DNA from: Hemibagrus wyckioides
Taxonomy: Eukaryota > Chordata > Actinopteri > Siluriformes > Bagridae
Direction of reading: 5' to 3'
Assembly (NCBI RefSeq): GCF_019097595.1
Contig: NC_080727.1
Location: 12,702,501-12,766,500, forward strand
DNA length: 64,000 nucleotides
Shown: piece by piece, positions 10,829 to 21,933 of the stretch
How positions within the stretch are numbered: position 1 is the first letter of the stretch
How the letters are laid out: each line of letters begins with the position of its first letter
The notes under the pieces: generated by a model
The model's database searches: none
Seen by the model: only the letters and a program-made list of their open reading frames with translations
What the model was told of the DNA's origin: nothing
Position numbers and translations under genes: made by a program

Positions 10829-11987
10829 AGCTAGCCTTAGCAATGTTGTTAACTAATAGCACCCTATTGATTATATGCAGTAAACAGAGACGTCTTTTTT
10901 CTTTAGTGTTTCCCAATATTGTTTATTCAGTCATTGTTTAAATGTCTAGGAGATGGAATGCAGACTCCTCTTCACAGCATTGTTTTCATAACGAGACCAC
11001 TGAGTTTGCGGCTGGATGATTAAATTAAACTTAACCACATTTGTTATTTCTGAGATGCCTGTCACTCCTAAAAAAGGAACTCTGCCAGTTGGTCATCCTA
11101 TTGGCTAACAACACAGCAGTGCAAGTACGAGGAGGAATATCAACAAGAAAGTAATGTAAAAAAATGGTGAAAATAATAAAAGAAATGAAATAAGTAATAA
11201 TAGAAATAGTAGAAACAATAAAATAAATCAGTTTGAAATTTAAATAATAATAATAATGATAATAATAATAATAATAATAATATACTTTTCATTGATATGG
11301 TATTTTTACAATTTCTAAGCCCCTTTTTACTTTTTCAGTATTAAATATTTGTATTTATTATGTTTTTTAAAGAAGGACATGAAATATGGAAAATAAAAAA
11401 AGCAATGTTTTTTTATTATTACTTATAAAAAAATATTGACAACAGATCTTGATATGCATACATTGTGTATTGCACAAATGTTTTCAAGCATCATGATAGG
11501 TCTTTTTTAATATACAAATTGTGCTTTGTCAAAGCACCCTTTAATAAAAAGGTCTACTTTCAAGTAAGCAATTGCAAATTAGAGTCTCTATGCTGAATTT
11601 TCTGCCAAGAGTGAGGAAAAACCACTCTTTTTCCCCGATCAGTGTTCATCAAACACAAGAAAGTGCCTCTTATGCGATTACAGTAATTGGCATTCTTCGA
11701 GTCGTTTCCATCCGTCGCGTTTAGCCGAGTCTTTTATTTTCACTCGAAACAGGCGAGTAAGAGTAGCTCATTGTGTGGCCCAGTCATTGCGCATGATTGG
11801 CATAAGAACAGACTTGCTAACAATGCTACATTATGGAAGTAAACAAACCTCACTGGGTTGAGAGATGTTTTTAACTGTATTTAACTGTCTGTGTGCTCCA
11901 GCTGGCTGATGTATTTGTAAGAGCTCTGCAATGACGAGTCCAGTTCTGGAATTAGTCGATTAGAGTTTTGTGTTTTTAATCTTAAAC
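10829..11987. other. AT-rich DNA with an (AAT)n tract, no gene
   Basis: The part 11243-11282 is an imperfect (AAT)n microsatellite. The rest is AT-rich with a more complex block at 11590-11830. No exon or known repeat was seen. Confidence 0.55.
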
Positions 11988-12097
11988 CTCTCTCTCTCTT
12001 ATTCTATCTGTCTGTCTGTCTCTCTTACTCTCTCTCTCACTCTCTTTTACTCTCTGAAACTTTTACGCTCTCTCTCTCTCTCTCTCTCTCTCTTACA

Positions 12098-12147
<50 letters not shown>

Positions 12148-12442
12148 CTCTCTCTCTCTCTCCCTCTTTTACTCTCTCTGTCTTGCTCATTTTTGATGCT
12201 CTCTCTCTTTCTCTCTTACTCTTTCTTACTCTCCCTCACAGTCTCTCTCTTATTCTTTCTCTCACTCTTTTACTCTCTCACATGTTTATCCCTTTCTCTC
12301 TTACTCTCTCTTACTCTTTTACTCTCTCTCTCTTTCTCCCTCTCTTACTTTTTTATGCTCTCTCTCTTTCTCTCTTGCTCTCTTACGCTTTTATTCTCTT
12401 ACTCTCTTTCTCTCTTTCTGTTTCTCTCTCTCTCTCTCTCTC
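11988..12442 (+). repeat. 455-bp pyrimidine-rich satellite tract (CT)n/(TTTC)n
   Basis: The plus strand is almost only C and T, with A or G scattered: (CT)n blocks, a pure (TTTC)n block at about 12099-12147, and repeated TTACTCTCTCT words. Translation gives Leu/Ser/Phe-rich open frames (for example 11970-12512), which are artefacts of the tract. Such homopurine-homopyrimidine DNA can form triplexes and is prone to length change. Confidence 0.95.
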
Positions 12443-13319
12443 AACATGCCATCTCACACCTCTTCACTGTCTCTCGAGATTGTGCGTGATGGAGCAGGCA
12501 GACATGCTTTGAAGACAGACAGTGTCTCTATAGATACAGCACAGAAAATCAATTTCCCATTGACCCTCAGCTCTGCTGCTGAAGCGTGTGCTCTGGTAGG
12601 ATCAGCCAGCGATCCAGCCCACAACACATCCAGCTCCTAGCCATTTCCTCGGCCTCTGCACCAAGAAGCAACCAAGACCAAACTCCTTTTCTCTGCGTCT
12701 TTTTACTCTGTGAAAATGCGAGCACACAACAAATAACTAACCTTATTTTGTTCCCGAGGTGGAACTTCTCAATCTCCTAAATTGGTGTGTGTTCTTTAAG
12801 ACTGCATCTGTTTCGCCTAAAAACCCAATGCCCCCAAGGCCTTACACAGCTCCCAGTACCGGGCCACAATCTGACTTCATTTACCTTTCTGTCAGCAAGT
12901 GATGGGGTAATTGATCTCTCACAGGGAGGTTTTAAAGATCTGGGGTTGCGGCAGTAATATAGTATTCCCCAGTTTGCTTCTATTCAGCCAATTTTCAGCT
13001 AGACGCCTCAGACAAACTGCTGAACAGACTCGACTCAACAAAATGAGGTCATCAGTCATGCGCAGGACTGTCCGTGTTGTCACCCATCTATAATGGTGCA
13101 AATGAAAAGGTGACCATTTAGCGCCTATGTGTAGTAAAGGAGTGTATTTTCTTTTTAGAGGTTGTATTACTCAAAGCTATGTGGTTTTGAGAGCAATGCT
13201 GAATGCGGAATATTGTGGCTTTAATGCTTTTGCTAGTCAGTTGGCTAGTGAGATCTCTTCTGGAATCTTCTTAATAGTTTTATTGCAAACAGGGCATTAG
13301 TTATGGATGTAAGCAAAAA
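12443..13319. other. Unique DNA, no recognisable gene
   Basis: Several 60-codon open frames exist on both strands. None shows a domain, and codon content is ordinary. Nothing else was recognised. Confidence 0.5.
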
Positions 13320-13990
13320 CGTCAATTCAGTTCAATTCAACATTCTTTGTATAGTGCTTTTAACAATGGATATTGTCTCAAAGCAGCTTTACAGAACATA
13401 AGAAATATAGTACAAAAAGTTCCAGATTAATATTAGACTTATATTTAAATTTATTTGTATTGAGCAAGCCTGAGGCGACTGTGACAAGGAAAAACTCCCT
13501 TAGATGGTAAGATGAAGAAACCTTGAGATGAACCAGACTGAAAAGGGAACCCATCCTCATTTGGGAGACACTGGAGAGTGTGATTATAAATTATTATATA
13601 CACCAGAGACTGTTATTATGAATAATGTCCTTTCTACCGTCATGTACAGTCAGTTGGAGTTGTGTAACCAGGAGCTCATAAACAACTCAAAGACTGACTC
13701 AACATCTGAGTTCATTATAGAATCAACACCAACTGCTCCATGCTGAAGCCTTCAAATGCTCAATGATGCAGATACAGCATATGTTGAATGTTATTCAGTG
13801 TATTGATTAGAAGGTTGTTGCCCTCAAAGTCCAGATGGAGTTGGCACCTTCTCTTAGAGTGTCCGAAATCTTCATGAAGCAGAATCCAACTGGAGCTGGT
13901 ACATCTCTAGATGCCTCGGCATCCTTTCAGGGTTGAGCTCTTCTCACTGAATGTCTGAAATCTTCATGAAGCAGAACACAACTGGGGCTG
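13320..13990 (+). repeat. Unnamed dispersed fish repeat, longest copy
   Basis: It opens with CAATTCAACATTCTTTGTAT and AACAATGGATATTGTCTC AAAGCAGC, continues with GAGCAAGCCTGAGGCGACTG, GAAAAACTCCCTTAGATGG, GAAACCTTGAGATGAACC and CATCCTCATTTGGGAGACAC, then a part with two direct repeats of AATCTTCATGAAGCAGAA (about 13867 and 13960). Shorter pieces of the same family are at 27057-27115, 31980-32043 (minus), 40625-40800 (minus), 51190-51270 and 62465-62552. The class is not clear from the sequence. Confidence 0.75.
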
Positions 13991-14212
13991 GAGCTCTATA
14001 TGCCTTGGGATGGGTGGAAAAAGAGAAGCAAGTGGAGAGGAATTAGCGTAGGAACATGGAATTAGTGACCATATGAATTATTATTAATTTAAAAACAAAA
14101 ACATTCATTAATTAGTATTGATGGTGTATAGTTTGAGCACATTATTGTTTTTGTAGCAGAAACTCATTTGTCAGGTCTTGTATGGTAGACGCTGAACATA
14201 AACACATTTAAA

Positions 14213-14297
<85 letters not shown>
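14213..14297 (+). repeat. (AAT)n microsatellite
   Basis: About 28 uninterrupted AAT units. It yields a poly-Tyr open frame on the minus strand that is an artefact. Confidence 0.98.
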
Positions 14298-14298
<1 letters not shown>

Positions 14299-14442
14299 TC
14301 TATACCAGTAATGGCTGACATGATTTTTCTAACTTTTCTGTAAGGGAAAACTTTGTTAATGGATTCTCTGGCACTTTCTGGCATGAGAAAGTATTCAGGA
14401 CAGAAGGGTTTATGTGGATTTCTGAGTAACATGGCAAGCTGA

Positions 14443-14655
14443 GAAGGTTATCAGGGTTATCAGGGTCTCTTTTCCCTCTCCCACAGTCATTTACACCACA
14501 TGCTGCATCTGCAAAGCCACCAGCAATTTGGATGACCCCATACACCCCTCACACACACTCTTCACCCTTCTGTTGTCTGGAGAATGGTCCGATGTGTTCA
14601 GGCTCTCACTGTGTAACAGGTTCTTCCTCCAAGCATTCAGACTGACACAAATCCA
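14443..14655 (+). pseudogene. LINE (L2/CR1 type) reverse-transcriptase C-terminal relic
   Basis: The plus-strand frame reads VSFPSPTVIYTTCC, then [17 protein letters not shown] and CNRFFLQAFRL. This aligns with residues ~303-370 of the LINE frame at 35079-36206 ([41 protein letters not shown]). It has no stop in this stretch but is far diverged and carries a small tandem duplication (GGTTATCAG twice). Nothing of the catalytic part remains. It sits between an (AAT)n and a (CA)n tract. Confidence 0.85.
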
Positions 14656-14783
14656 CACAAACACACACACACACACTCAACTGAATACCAGATTCTGTAG
14701 CGACCATCTATATTTTTGCTGCAAACCAGTAATATTCACATTTACTGCATTTATCATTAGAATATTGTAAAATCTTTTTGCGC

Positions 14784-14787
14784 TTTA

Positions 14788-14846
<59 letters not shown>
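14784..14846 (+). repeat. (TC)n(AC)n compound microsatellite
   Basis: A run of TC units passes directly into AC units. Confidence 0.95.
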
Positions 14847-15034
14847 CTTTCATGTTTGAGAGTGGCCTGCAAGCATTTTGGCAGCTGAGGATCATAATTG
14901 ATTCCTAATTGATGCACAGGCTATAAGCGTTATGACATGTGGCAGCTTAACCTTTACAAGTTACAGACTGAATGCGTGGCAGCCGTTAGCCGTTAGCCGT
15001 GATGAGTCAAGCTGCATTTCAGCACTGGAAAAGC

Positions 15035-15250
15035 TGCTTCGAGGGTAACCACTGCCATGCATAATTAGATTTTCGCTAATAGCTTTTCTCCTCCATAATT
15101 ACTGATTGTATTTCATTTTAATATTCTGGATGACAAATCCGATGACCATACTGCAGCCGTCAGGTGGTGTAATGAATTTGGGCCTTGTGTTCCATTACAG
15201 GCGCGTGCATCTATTAGAAATTCAAATGTTGTCATATAGCGTGACTGAAT
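15035..15250. other. Candidate conserved non-coding island
   Basis: This unique sequence is dense in homeodomain-type words (ATAATTAGAT, CATAATTACTG, TTCATTTTAAT, GTAATGAAT) between GC-balanced stretches. It has no coding frame. Vertebrate conserved non-coding elements often look like this. The call rests on texture only. Confidence 0.3.
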
Positions 15251-15519
15251 TAGCAATCTAATGTTTCACACACACTAATAGAGGTGAACTGTGGGCCAGA
15301 CTGTCACTAACCCAGCGTGTCACAGGCTAGCATTCAAGCCTTGCTGAAAAATTTCTACTGTGGTTTCAAAAGCAAGCAAGGCAAGACAAGAGTATTCATT
15401 TAAATGAATCTAATTTAGGAAATTTGTACTAAAATGCATTTTTTAACACGCTTCAACACTCAGTCTGAAAAATAAAACAAGATATTCAACATTAATTTTT
15501 ATAACAGGTTCCCTTGCTG

Positions 15520-15540
15520 TATATTGCATTTAATTAAGTA

Positions 15541-15621
<81 letters not shown>

Positions 15622-15644
15622 CTTACTTAATTAAATGCAATATA
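15520..15644. repeat. 125-bp AT palindrome with unique arms
   Basis: The left arm TATATTGCATTTAATTAAG (15520-15542 in full) is repeated exactly in inverted form at 15622-15644. The centre is about 80 bp of (AT)n, which is also self-complementary. The whole can therefore fold into one long hairpin or cruciform. The unique bases in the arms show that this is not just an (AT)n microsatellite. Confidence 0.95.
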
Positions 15645-15879
15645 TATTAATAGTTAGCTTTAATCATTTTCCCAGCTGTAATTTTAGGAACAGGGTTGCA
15701 CTGTGAAAATGGCCTTGTTGTCATGATGCTGGTGAGGACACAGCTTGGGGAAAAAATAGTGGATTAACTTTTAAGTCGTGTCCCCAGAGTCATCAGTGTC
15801 TCAACATGTAGTGAGCCAGGGTCCTTACTAGTGCTTAACACAATACACTGATTCAGGAGCTGATTGAGGCACACCCACC

Positions 15880-15881
<2 letters not shown>

Positions 15882-15912
<31 letters not shown>
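15882..15912 (+). repeat. (GT)n microsatellite
   Basis: About 14 GT units with one A interruption at the right end. Confidence 0.95.
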
Positions 15913-15915
<3 letters not shown>

Positions 15916-16130
15916 TTGGGGTGGTGACTGTGATTGAATCCAGGTGTGTGTGTTTAGTAATCAGGTGAACATGAGCGTGAGAGTGTTTGTATGTTGTTGT
16001 TCTCACAGGTCATGTTTGTAGGCTGTGTAGAGCTCTGGAGGTAGTTGGACACCGATTCTGACTTGACCATGACACTCCCCAGCGAATTTGACAATGAAAA
16101 AAGAACAAAAAGAAGGGAACTTACTGTTCT

Positions 16131-16290
16131 TTACAGCATTAGGCAGACACCCTTATCAAGAATACATTTATATCATTTATACAACTGAGCAGTTGAGGTT
16201 TAAGGACTTTGTTCAAGGGCCCAGATGGAGCAGGTAGTGGTCCTGGGATTCAAACTCATGACCTTCTGATCAGTAGCCCAACAATCTTGT
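16131..16290 (-). mobile_element. tRNA-headed SINE, minus strand, diverged
   Basis: The minus strand carries the order seen in the other copies: ATGAGTTTGAATCCCAGG (box B), GGGCCCTTGAACAAAG, CTCAACTGCTCAGTTGTAT, TGATAAGGGTGTCTGCCTAA. The tRNA-like start is damaged. Confidence 0.8.
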
Positions 16291-17486
16291 GGAATTTTTT
16301 TCTATATAAATTGTAATGGATGACTCATGGAAAAAGACAAACATGATCAAATGATAAAAATCATTTTTTCAGTATTAAACTGATTCTGTTTAATGAGAAC
16401 ATGTAGTTAGTGGACTGTGATGGAGGAAATTCTGTTTTAAGTATCATTCATGATTTATCTGAAATACAGATATGTTTAAAATATCTTTTATTTTTATTTG
16501 ACATATATTTGTGAATGTAATATCAGTAATATCAAATCACGCACCAATCATGAAATCCTCTGCATCAACGTAGCATTTGTCACCACCTCCGCTGCTATAA
16601 TTAACATCAAGCTAACATGCAGATAAAAAAGTGCCCTGCTTCTGACGCGACTCTGATTTGCATAAATATAAATAAAATATCGAGCCTCCATCTTACTCGC
16701 CTTAGAGGTGCGCCAAGCGGATAGCTGATCTGTTCAAGCTGCTGCCTCTGCCTTATCTCCCCCTCTTCCCACATAATTGCCCCAGTATTTTTCCCCCTCT
16801 GTGATTGAATTCATCAGGCCTGCTTTGTGTGTGACGCGCCAGCTTTGAGAGGCAAGGGGGCGAAGCTGCTTATTTATATTTATGAATTCAGAGTGTTTGC
16901 CCTAGTGTGAAATAATGGGTCATTCCAACACAACGTGGAGTGTGGAGGCTGAATTTCAAATGGGTTTCCAGTCTCGCACCGCTGAGCTCTATGAATGCTG
17001 AGCACACGGGGTGGTGGTGGTGGTGGCGGTGGAGGAGGTGGTGATGGTGGCGGGTTGCGCTGTTCAAGAGTATGAGTTTAAAAGGCCCGAGAGGGAGCTT
17101 ATATGGGACTCGCCTTGTTCCGGTCACTGGCTTTATTATTAAGAGTCATGGTACAAGTGTAGTAGACTCCTGTGGCGTGTTCCCTGTGCAGCACAGAGCT
17201 CGAGCCACAATTCAGCTTTATATTCAGAATGTGTACATGATAGAAAACCAACTGATACAAAGCATGCATTTAACCCAAACACAGCTTATTACTGCACATA
17301 ATCTTCACTGTTAGGGTTCATCATTCAAAATAAAATTGTTTGTACATAACCACAATCACTTCTTTTCATCTCATCTCTACAGATAGATTCGTTAATGTTG
17401 TTAGATTAATATATTCATAAAACTGAGTGCTTCAAAGCACAAATAGTAATGGCACCTTCACAGGGACTGGATTGGCTCAATATAAG
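16291..17486. other. Unique DNA with a GGT-rich tract and a conserved-looking block
   Basis: The part 16600-16905 is complex and more GC-balanced, with TGATTTGCATAAATATAAA, TTATCTCCCCCTC and TTTATATTTATGAATTCAGAG, and could be a conserved non-coding element. The part 17010-17055 is an imperfect (GGT)n tract. No exon was recognised. Confidence 0.4.
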
Positions 17487-17796
17487 AGGCAAAGTGGCAC
17501 ACTTGTATCACACCTCCAGGGTTGGGGGTTCAATTCCTGCCTCTGCCCTACGTGCAGAGTGTGCATGTTCTCTCTGTGCTTCCTCAGGGTACGCTGGTTT
17601 CCTCCTCTAACTGAAAATTGAGACATGCCTGATGGGCATATTTAAATGATCTAAAGTGTGTGTGTGTGATTGTGCCCTGTGATGAGTTGCCACCATGTCC
17701 AGAGTGTCCCCTGCCTTGTGCCTAATAGACTCTCAGCTCCTCTTTACCATGCATAGGTTATAAAATAGTTCAGAAAACAGATAAATGGATGGATTG
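17487..17796 (+). mobile_element. DANA/Mermaid-like SINE, nearly full length
   Basis: It runs from a tRNA-like head (AGGCAAAGTGGCACACTTGT; box B GGGGGTTCAATTCCTGCC) through TGCATGTTCTCTCTGTGC, GGTACGCTGGTTTCCTCC, GTGCCCTGTGATGAGTTG and AGAGTGTCCCCTGCC, to a tail AGATAAATGGATGGATTG. The order and words fit the DANA/Mermaid type of fish SINE. Divergence is moderate. Confidence 0.8.
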
Positions 17797-18955
17797 TTCA
17801 TAAGGTGAAAGTTTCTAGAATAAGATATTTACAGAAGGAGCCTCCAGTATCAGCATTTTGTAACAGATTTAAAGCAGACACAGGAAAAGAGAAGCTGTAT
17901 AAGCTTATACCTGTTTTGGACATTAGCATTGAACATTAAGTGTAGCATCATTGGGAAATTGCTGTGATGTAAGAGAAATAAAACATGTATGTGACTGGAA
18001 GACGATCCACTTTGGGACGTAACTCTGCTTCCTCACACCACCCCATCACCGCTTTTCTTCCTACAGTATAACAGCATGCCTTAGTGTTTCATCCCTTACT
18101 TCACTGCTCAAAAACCAAACCTACATCCTTTACTGTTAGGTTCATGGTAGTTAAAAGATTCCTAGCTTATACTGAATGATATGTTTTAAAGTGAATAAGA
18201 GTTAAGAGTTGTGAGAGTTTAAGGGATTAAATGAATTAATACTATGAAACTGATAGTCCGGAAATATTTTTAAACTCTATTAATGCTCTTTACATCACAA
18301 ATGGACTTAATGAACATTTACTCAGGTTAGACTGGGTTTATACAGTGACTCTGTGTGTGTGTGTAGGGGGGTTGGTGGTGGATGGAGGGATTTAGGATTG
18401 GCTTGGCTAAGTCGTTCTTCTTCATGCCTTGCCGAGGCTCCTGTGCTCTGTGACCGACTCTGACAGCGCCACGCAAGCTGTGCCAAGAAACGCTTGGGCT
18501 TGAGCACGCACAGCTGCTTCCTCGAACTTCCCACCTGCGCGGCCTGTCACAGAAAGACAAACAACATGCAGACAGACTGAAGTGAGCCCTGCAGACCCGT
18601 TGTGAAGAAATGAAAGGGTGATTATTCCCAAGAAGAGAGGCATTTAATGAGATAATGCATCATGCATCTGAGATACCGCTGTTTAAGTGTACACTCAACT
18701 CCGAAACCGAACGACTGGGCCAATTACTGATGAGCCACGCAGACATAGTGCTTATATTTCTGAAATATTTTACATGACAGTCAAATGGAGTCAGTTTAAT
18801 AGCCTTCATTTAATTTGCCACAATGATGTTTTTAAAGTGGGATTAGGAGACTATTTATCTACCCGAGAATCAGGCCTCATGTGGCTTGGGCAGAACTTTT
18901 AGGTTTGTTTAAGGCTTGTTAACACCTTTCAGAACTCCTCTTGCTGATTTCCTCT
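17797..18955. other. Unique DNA, no convincing gene
   Basis: The block 18420-18560 is GC-rich and gives overlapping Arg/Ala-rich frames on the minus strand without a recognised domain. The rest is AT-rich. Confidence 0.45.
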
Positions 18956-18959
18956 CGCT

Positions 18960-19215
18960 GATTTTCAGATTGTTAACTTAATGGCCCATCCATTTCCCTA
19001 GCACGATGGCAATATTTAAAAGACAGCGACTAATGATCTGATCCCTGTTGCCACATTTAAGAGCCTTCAGGCTCTTTAGAGCGGAGACAATGCCGATGAC
19101 TGATGAGTTTTTCCTCAGAGTTTCATCTCTAAAGGTTCGCTGGAGCCTTATAAATGTCTGAGTAGCTTTACTGGCTGCGTACGTTACTCGTTCTGAAAGC
19201 CCACATTGCTTAAGC
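18960..19215. other. Candidate conserved non-coding island
   Basis: This unique, evenly composed sequence has AGACAGCGACTAATGATCTG, a small perfect hairpin AAGAGCCTTCAGGCTCTT at 19058-19075, and TGACTGATGAGTTTTTCC. No protein frame or repeat match was seen. The call rests on texture only. Confidence 0.25.
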
Positions 19216-19904
19216 ACAGCACACACCATAAGATTTCTAGAATATTAACAGAATTTCAAAACAGTGTGTCTCACAATTAATGCTATTTATGGTATTAAAG
19301 TCTTTTTTTGGTTCCTCATCACATCAGAAAAGCAAAGTGGTACTTGTTTCTTTCATTTCTTTCCCAGTGGTTTTTGCCTTTGCCAGTCACCAGTCACATT
19401 ATTGAGTCTCATTTATGATATAAATGTTAGAAATATTTTTGAGACCTCCAATCAAATTTCAACAAGCGTAACCATGAATTTGCTCCTGTTTTGTTGTGTC
19501 CGTGTTGAGCATTCAATGTCTGTGTCATGTCCACACTCCACAGTGTGGGGTAATATGAAGCTCATATGAAAGCAGACATTCAGTACTTTGTAGTGTTTTA
19601 TTAGTATTTCTGCTTCTACCTAGCCTACTAGGGCCAATATATTCATAGAAAACGTCCTAAAAAATGGCTAGTTTTTTTTCACACAAATGTTCAAAGTAAA
19701 TGTTGATATGAAACCTGTTTCTGCTCTCTGAGATGATCCAAGTGCTTATTCATAAGCATCTAAAATTTTATCTTCAACCTCTAAATATCTGTCTAAACTT
19801 ATCCCAAAAGAGGTAAAAATAAATGTCTAACACTTTAAGCCAACTGTGTCCTGACTCAATTTATACCAGGCAGTCATTTATTTGTTGATACTGAGGTTTA
19901 TACA

Positions 19905-20140
19905 GTGTACTGGTTGTTGTTGTTTCTGCTCCCTGTTTGGTCCGCATGTTTCAGTTTGGCACCGGTTTTACACTGGATGACCTTCCTGACGCGACCCTCC
20001 CATTTTATCCGAGCTTGGGTCCGGATTTAACTGAGAGTTAACTCTTCAGTGGGAAGGTTAGCTCCCTGCCTAAGAATCGAACCTGGCCTGCAGCAATGAG
20101 AGTGCCAGATCCTGCTTCTGGAGCAGCAGGAGGCCCTTTA
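19905..20140 (-). repeat. Dispersed repeat with a tRNA-like B box
   Basis: It contains TACACTGGATGACCTTCCTG, ACGCGACCCTCCCATTTTAT, CCGAGCTTGGGTCCGGA and CCTAAGAATCGAACCTGGCC. The last is, on the minus strand, a B-box-like GGTTCGATTCTTAGG. I know similar words from a common fish repeat. Its class (SINE-like) is a guess. Confidence 0.6.
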
Positions 20141-20489
20141 TACAGTGTACTGGTAAAAAGGGTTAAAGTTGAAGGTCAAACTGTGAACTGTGAAATCTAG
20201 CTTCTATGAGTACTACAAAATTTGCCAGACTGTTAAATGATTTAAAAACAAAACCTTTTTGCCTTTTTGTTTTTATCACATCAGAGCTTCCAAATGTAAA
20301 AAGAAAAGTTTACATTATTCAGAAAAGTGCAGAAAGGCCTCAACTTTGTACTTGATTGTACTTAATCAAGTTGGAGGCCAATCAAGAAAAACAAACATGA
20401 AGGACAAAGTGCTCTTGAAAATGAGTCTTGTTAGTGAGCAAGTAAGAGGAGATTTATGAGGTGTTGAGTAAAAAATATTTTAATTGCCA

Positions 20490-20925
20490 CTGCTAATTAC
20501 TTTCACTGTGGCTGCATGTACTCAAGTCACACAAGCAGCTCAAATTTTCTTGGTTGTCTGCCTCCAAAGTGACAGCAAAGCCAAACAGCCTCCTCATCAC
20601 CAGAATTACATCAATATTTATTTTATCTGCATTACTCACCCCCTTACAGTTACGCTACGTTCAGGCATACAGTGTTTCGCAGCGGTAAAGTGACCAGAGA
20701 TCATTCATTTTCAATGAGAGCTGGGGATAGTAACCGTTGGCTAGATGTGGACGTGTCCAGTGATGCAATAAATTTGCGAAAAGTTGCACAGGAGATCCAC
20801 CGCCTCTGCTATCTGCAGCAGTGATTATAGTACAGCTAATTTAGAGAGTTACTTAGCTGATACTAGCTAGCACTGAAAAGGTATGATTGTACTTAGAAAA
20901 AAAATGATAGCTTATTATTCAGCTA
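20490..20925 (+). repeat. Unnamed low-copy repeat, copy 1
   Basis: Short words are shared in the same order with 37630-37830: GTCACACAAGCAGCTCAAATT, then GTGATACTAGCTAG (GCTGATACTAGCTAG here). The copies are old and broken. The part 20640-20830 has further repeat texture (CATTCATTTTCAATGAGAGC). Confidence 0.5.
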
Positions 20926-21931
20926 TTCTAAAGCATAATGTGACACGTCCTGGGACTGCGTGTTGTGTGACCCGTGTAGTGTTCAGAAGTGTCAGCAGCT
21001 GTCTGACTCTTCTGAGAAATGTTCCTCCTGCTGTATAGCAGCTTGCAGAATCAGAGTTGCTGTGCCACGGCGAGTGCAGGTGTTAATCCGGTGGCCACTT
21101 CACCGTACTACCATCATCTGTTCATCTCCTTTCACAGCTGTGGCAGCATGGTTCAGGAGGCTGGAGCAGATCCACGCTCAGCCTTTTTCAGTGCAGCACA
21201 ATGACGCTAAATGCTGGAGACTCCATTAAGGCTTCACGTGGTCTGTGGAATAAAAGAGCCGGAGTGCTCAATGGCTAATTAAGAGGCTGCAAATCCGTTC
21301 TGGAGCTGGCAGAGCTGAGCCAGCTGTGCCCGTCCTGATAACCAGCATCATGATGCATTTGTAAGGCCACTGACAAGTGACACTGCTATGGTGTCTGCCC
21401 CGACCTTGCTGGAAGGCATGGCTTTGGAAAGGCCACACGGGTGGCGGAAGCCAGAGAGATGGACACCTCACATGCAGAATTATGAGTGCCATAACTCTGT
21501 GATCTGTGTTTGTTTCCAAGAAGATAGAGAGAAAGAGAGAGAGGGAGAGAGAGAGGGAGAGATGCACTCATTATTCACATTGTGCCTCAGTCCTCAGAGG
21601 TTTTCGAGGTTGCACATGCTGATGAACTGACTTCTGCCAATCCTCCACTTTGTACCTGAATTTAAACAATTACAAATCTGATGCTAATGAGTAGCTGACT
21701 GTTTTAAAATTCGCTGTTGCCCTGAAAACATGAAAAACACAAGCAAGGTGAGAGACAAGGAGAAATACAAACAAGTGAGGAGCACAGAGATATTACAGTG
21801 AGAGTGAGGGCATCTACACAGTGGATTATCATGCAGGCTCTCGAAGTAGTATATTAAAATACCAGTTGCATTTGTAGCTAAAACCAGATTCTGTTGCACT
21901 AACAATTGGGGCATAAACAAGGCTGGTTTTA
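20926..21931. other. Unique DNA with a GA-rich tract
   Basis: The part 21520-21562 is GA-rich. The part 20960-21500 is GC-balanced with several 60-100-codon frames and no recognised domain. Confidence 0.45.
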
Positions 21932-21933
21932 TA

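Noticed and set aside
11970..12512. 180-codon open frame rich in Leu, Ser and Phe
   Set aside because: It is the translation of a (CT)n/(TTTC)n tract and has no sequence complexity.
13320..13990. Possible LTR or protein-coding exon
   Set aside because: No LTR ends, primer-binding site or coding motif. Pieces recur at five other places, so it is a dispersed repeat.
14208..14432. Frame with a long poly-Tyr run on the minus strand
   Set aside because: It is the translation of the (AAT)n microsatellite.
18327..18643. Overlapping GC-rich minus frames of 70-77 codons
   Set aside because: No domain, and three frames are open together, which is typical of local GC-richness. No splice support.
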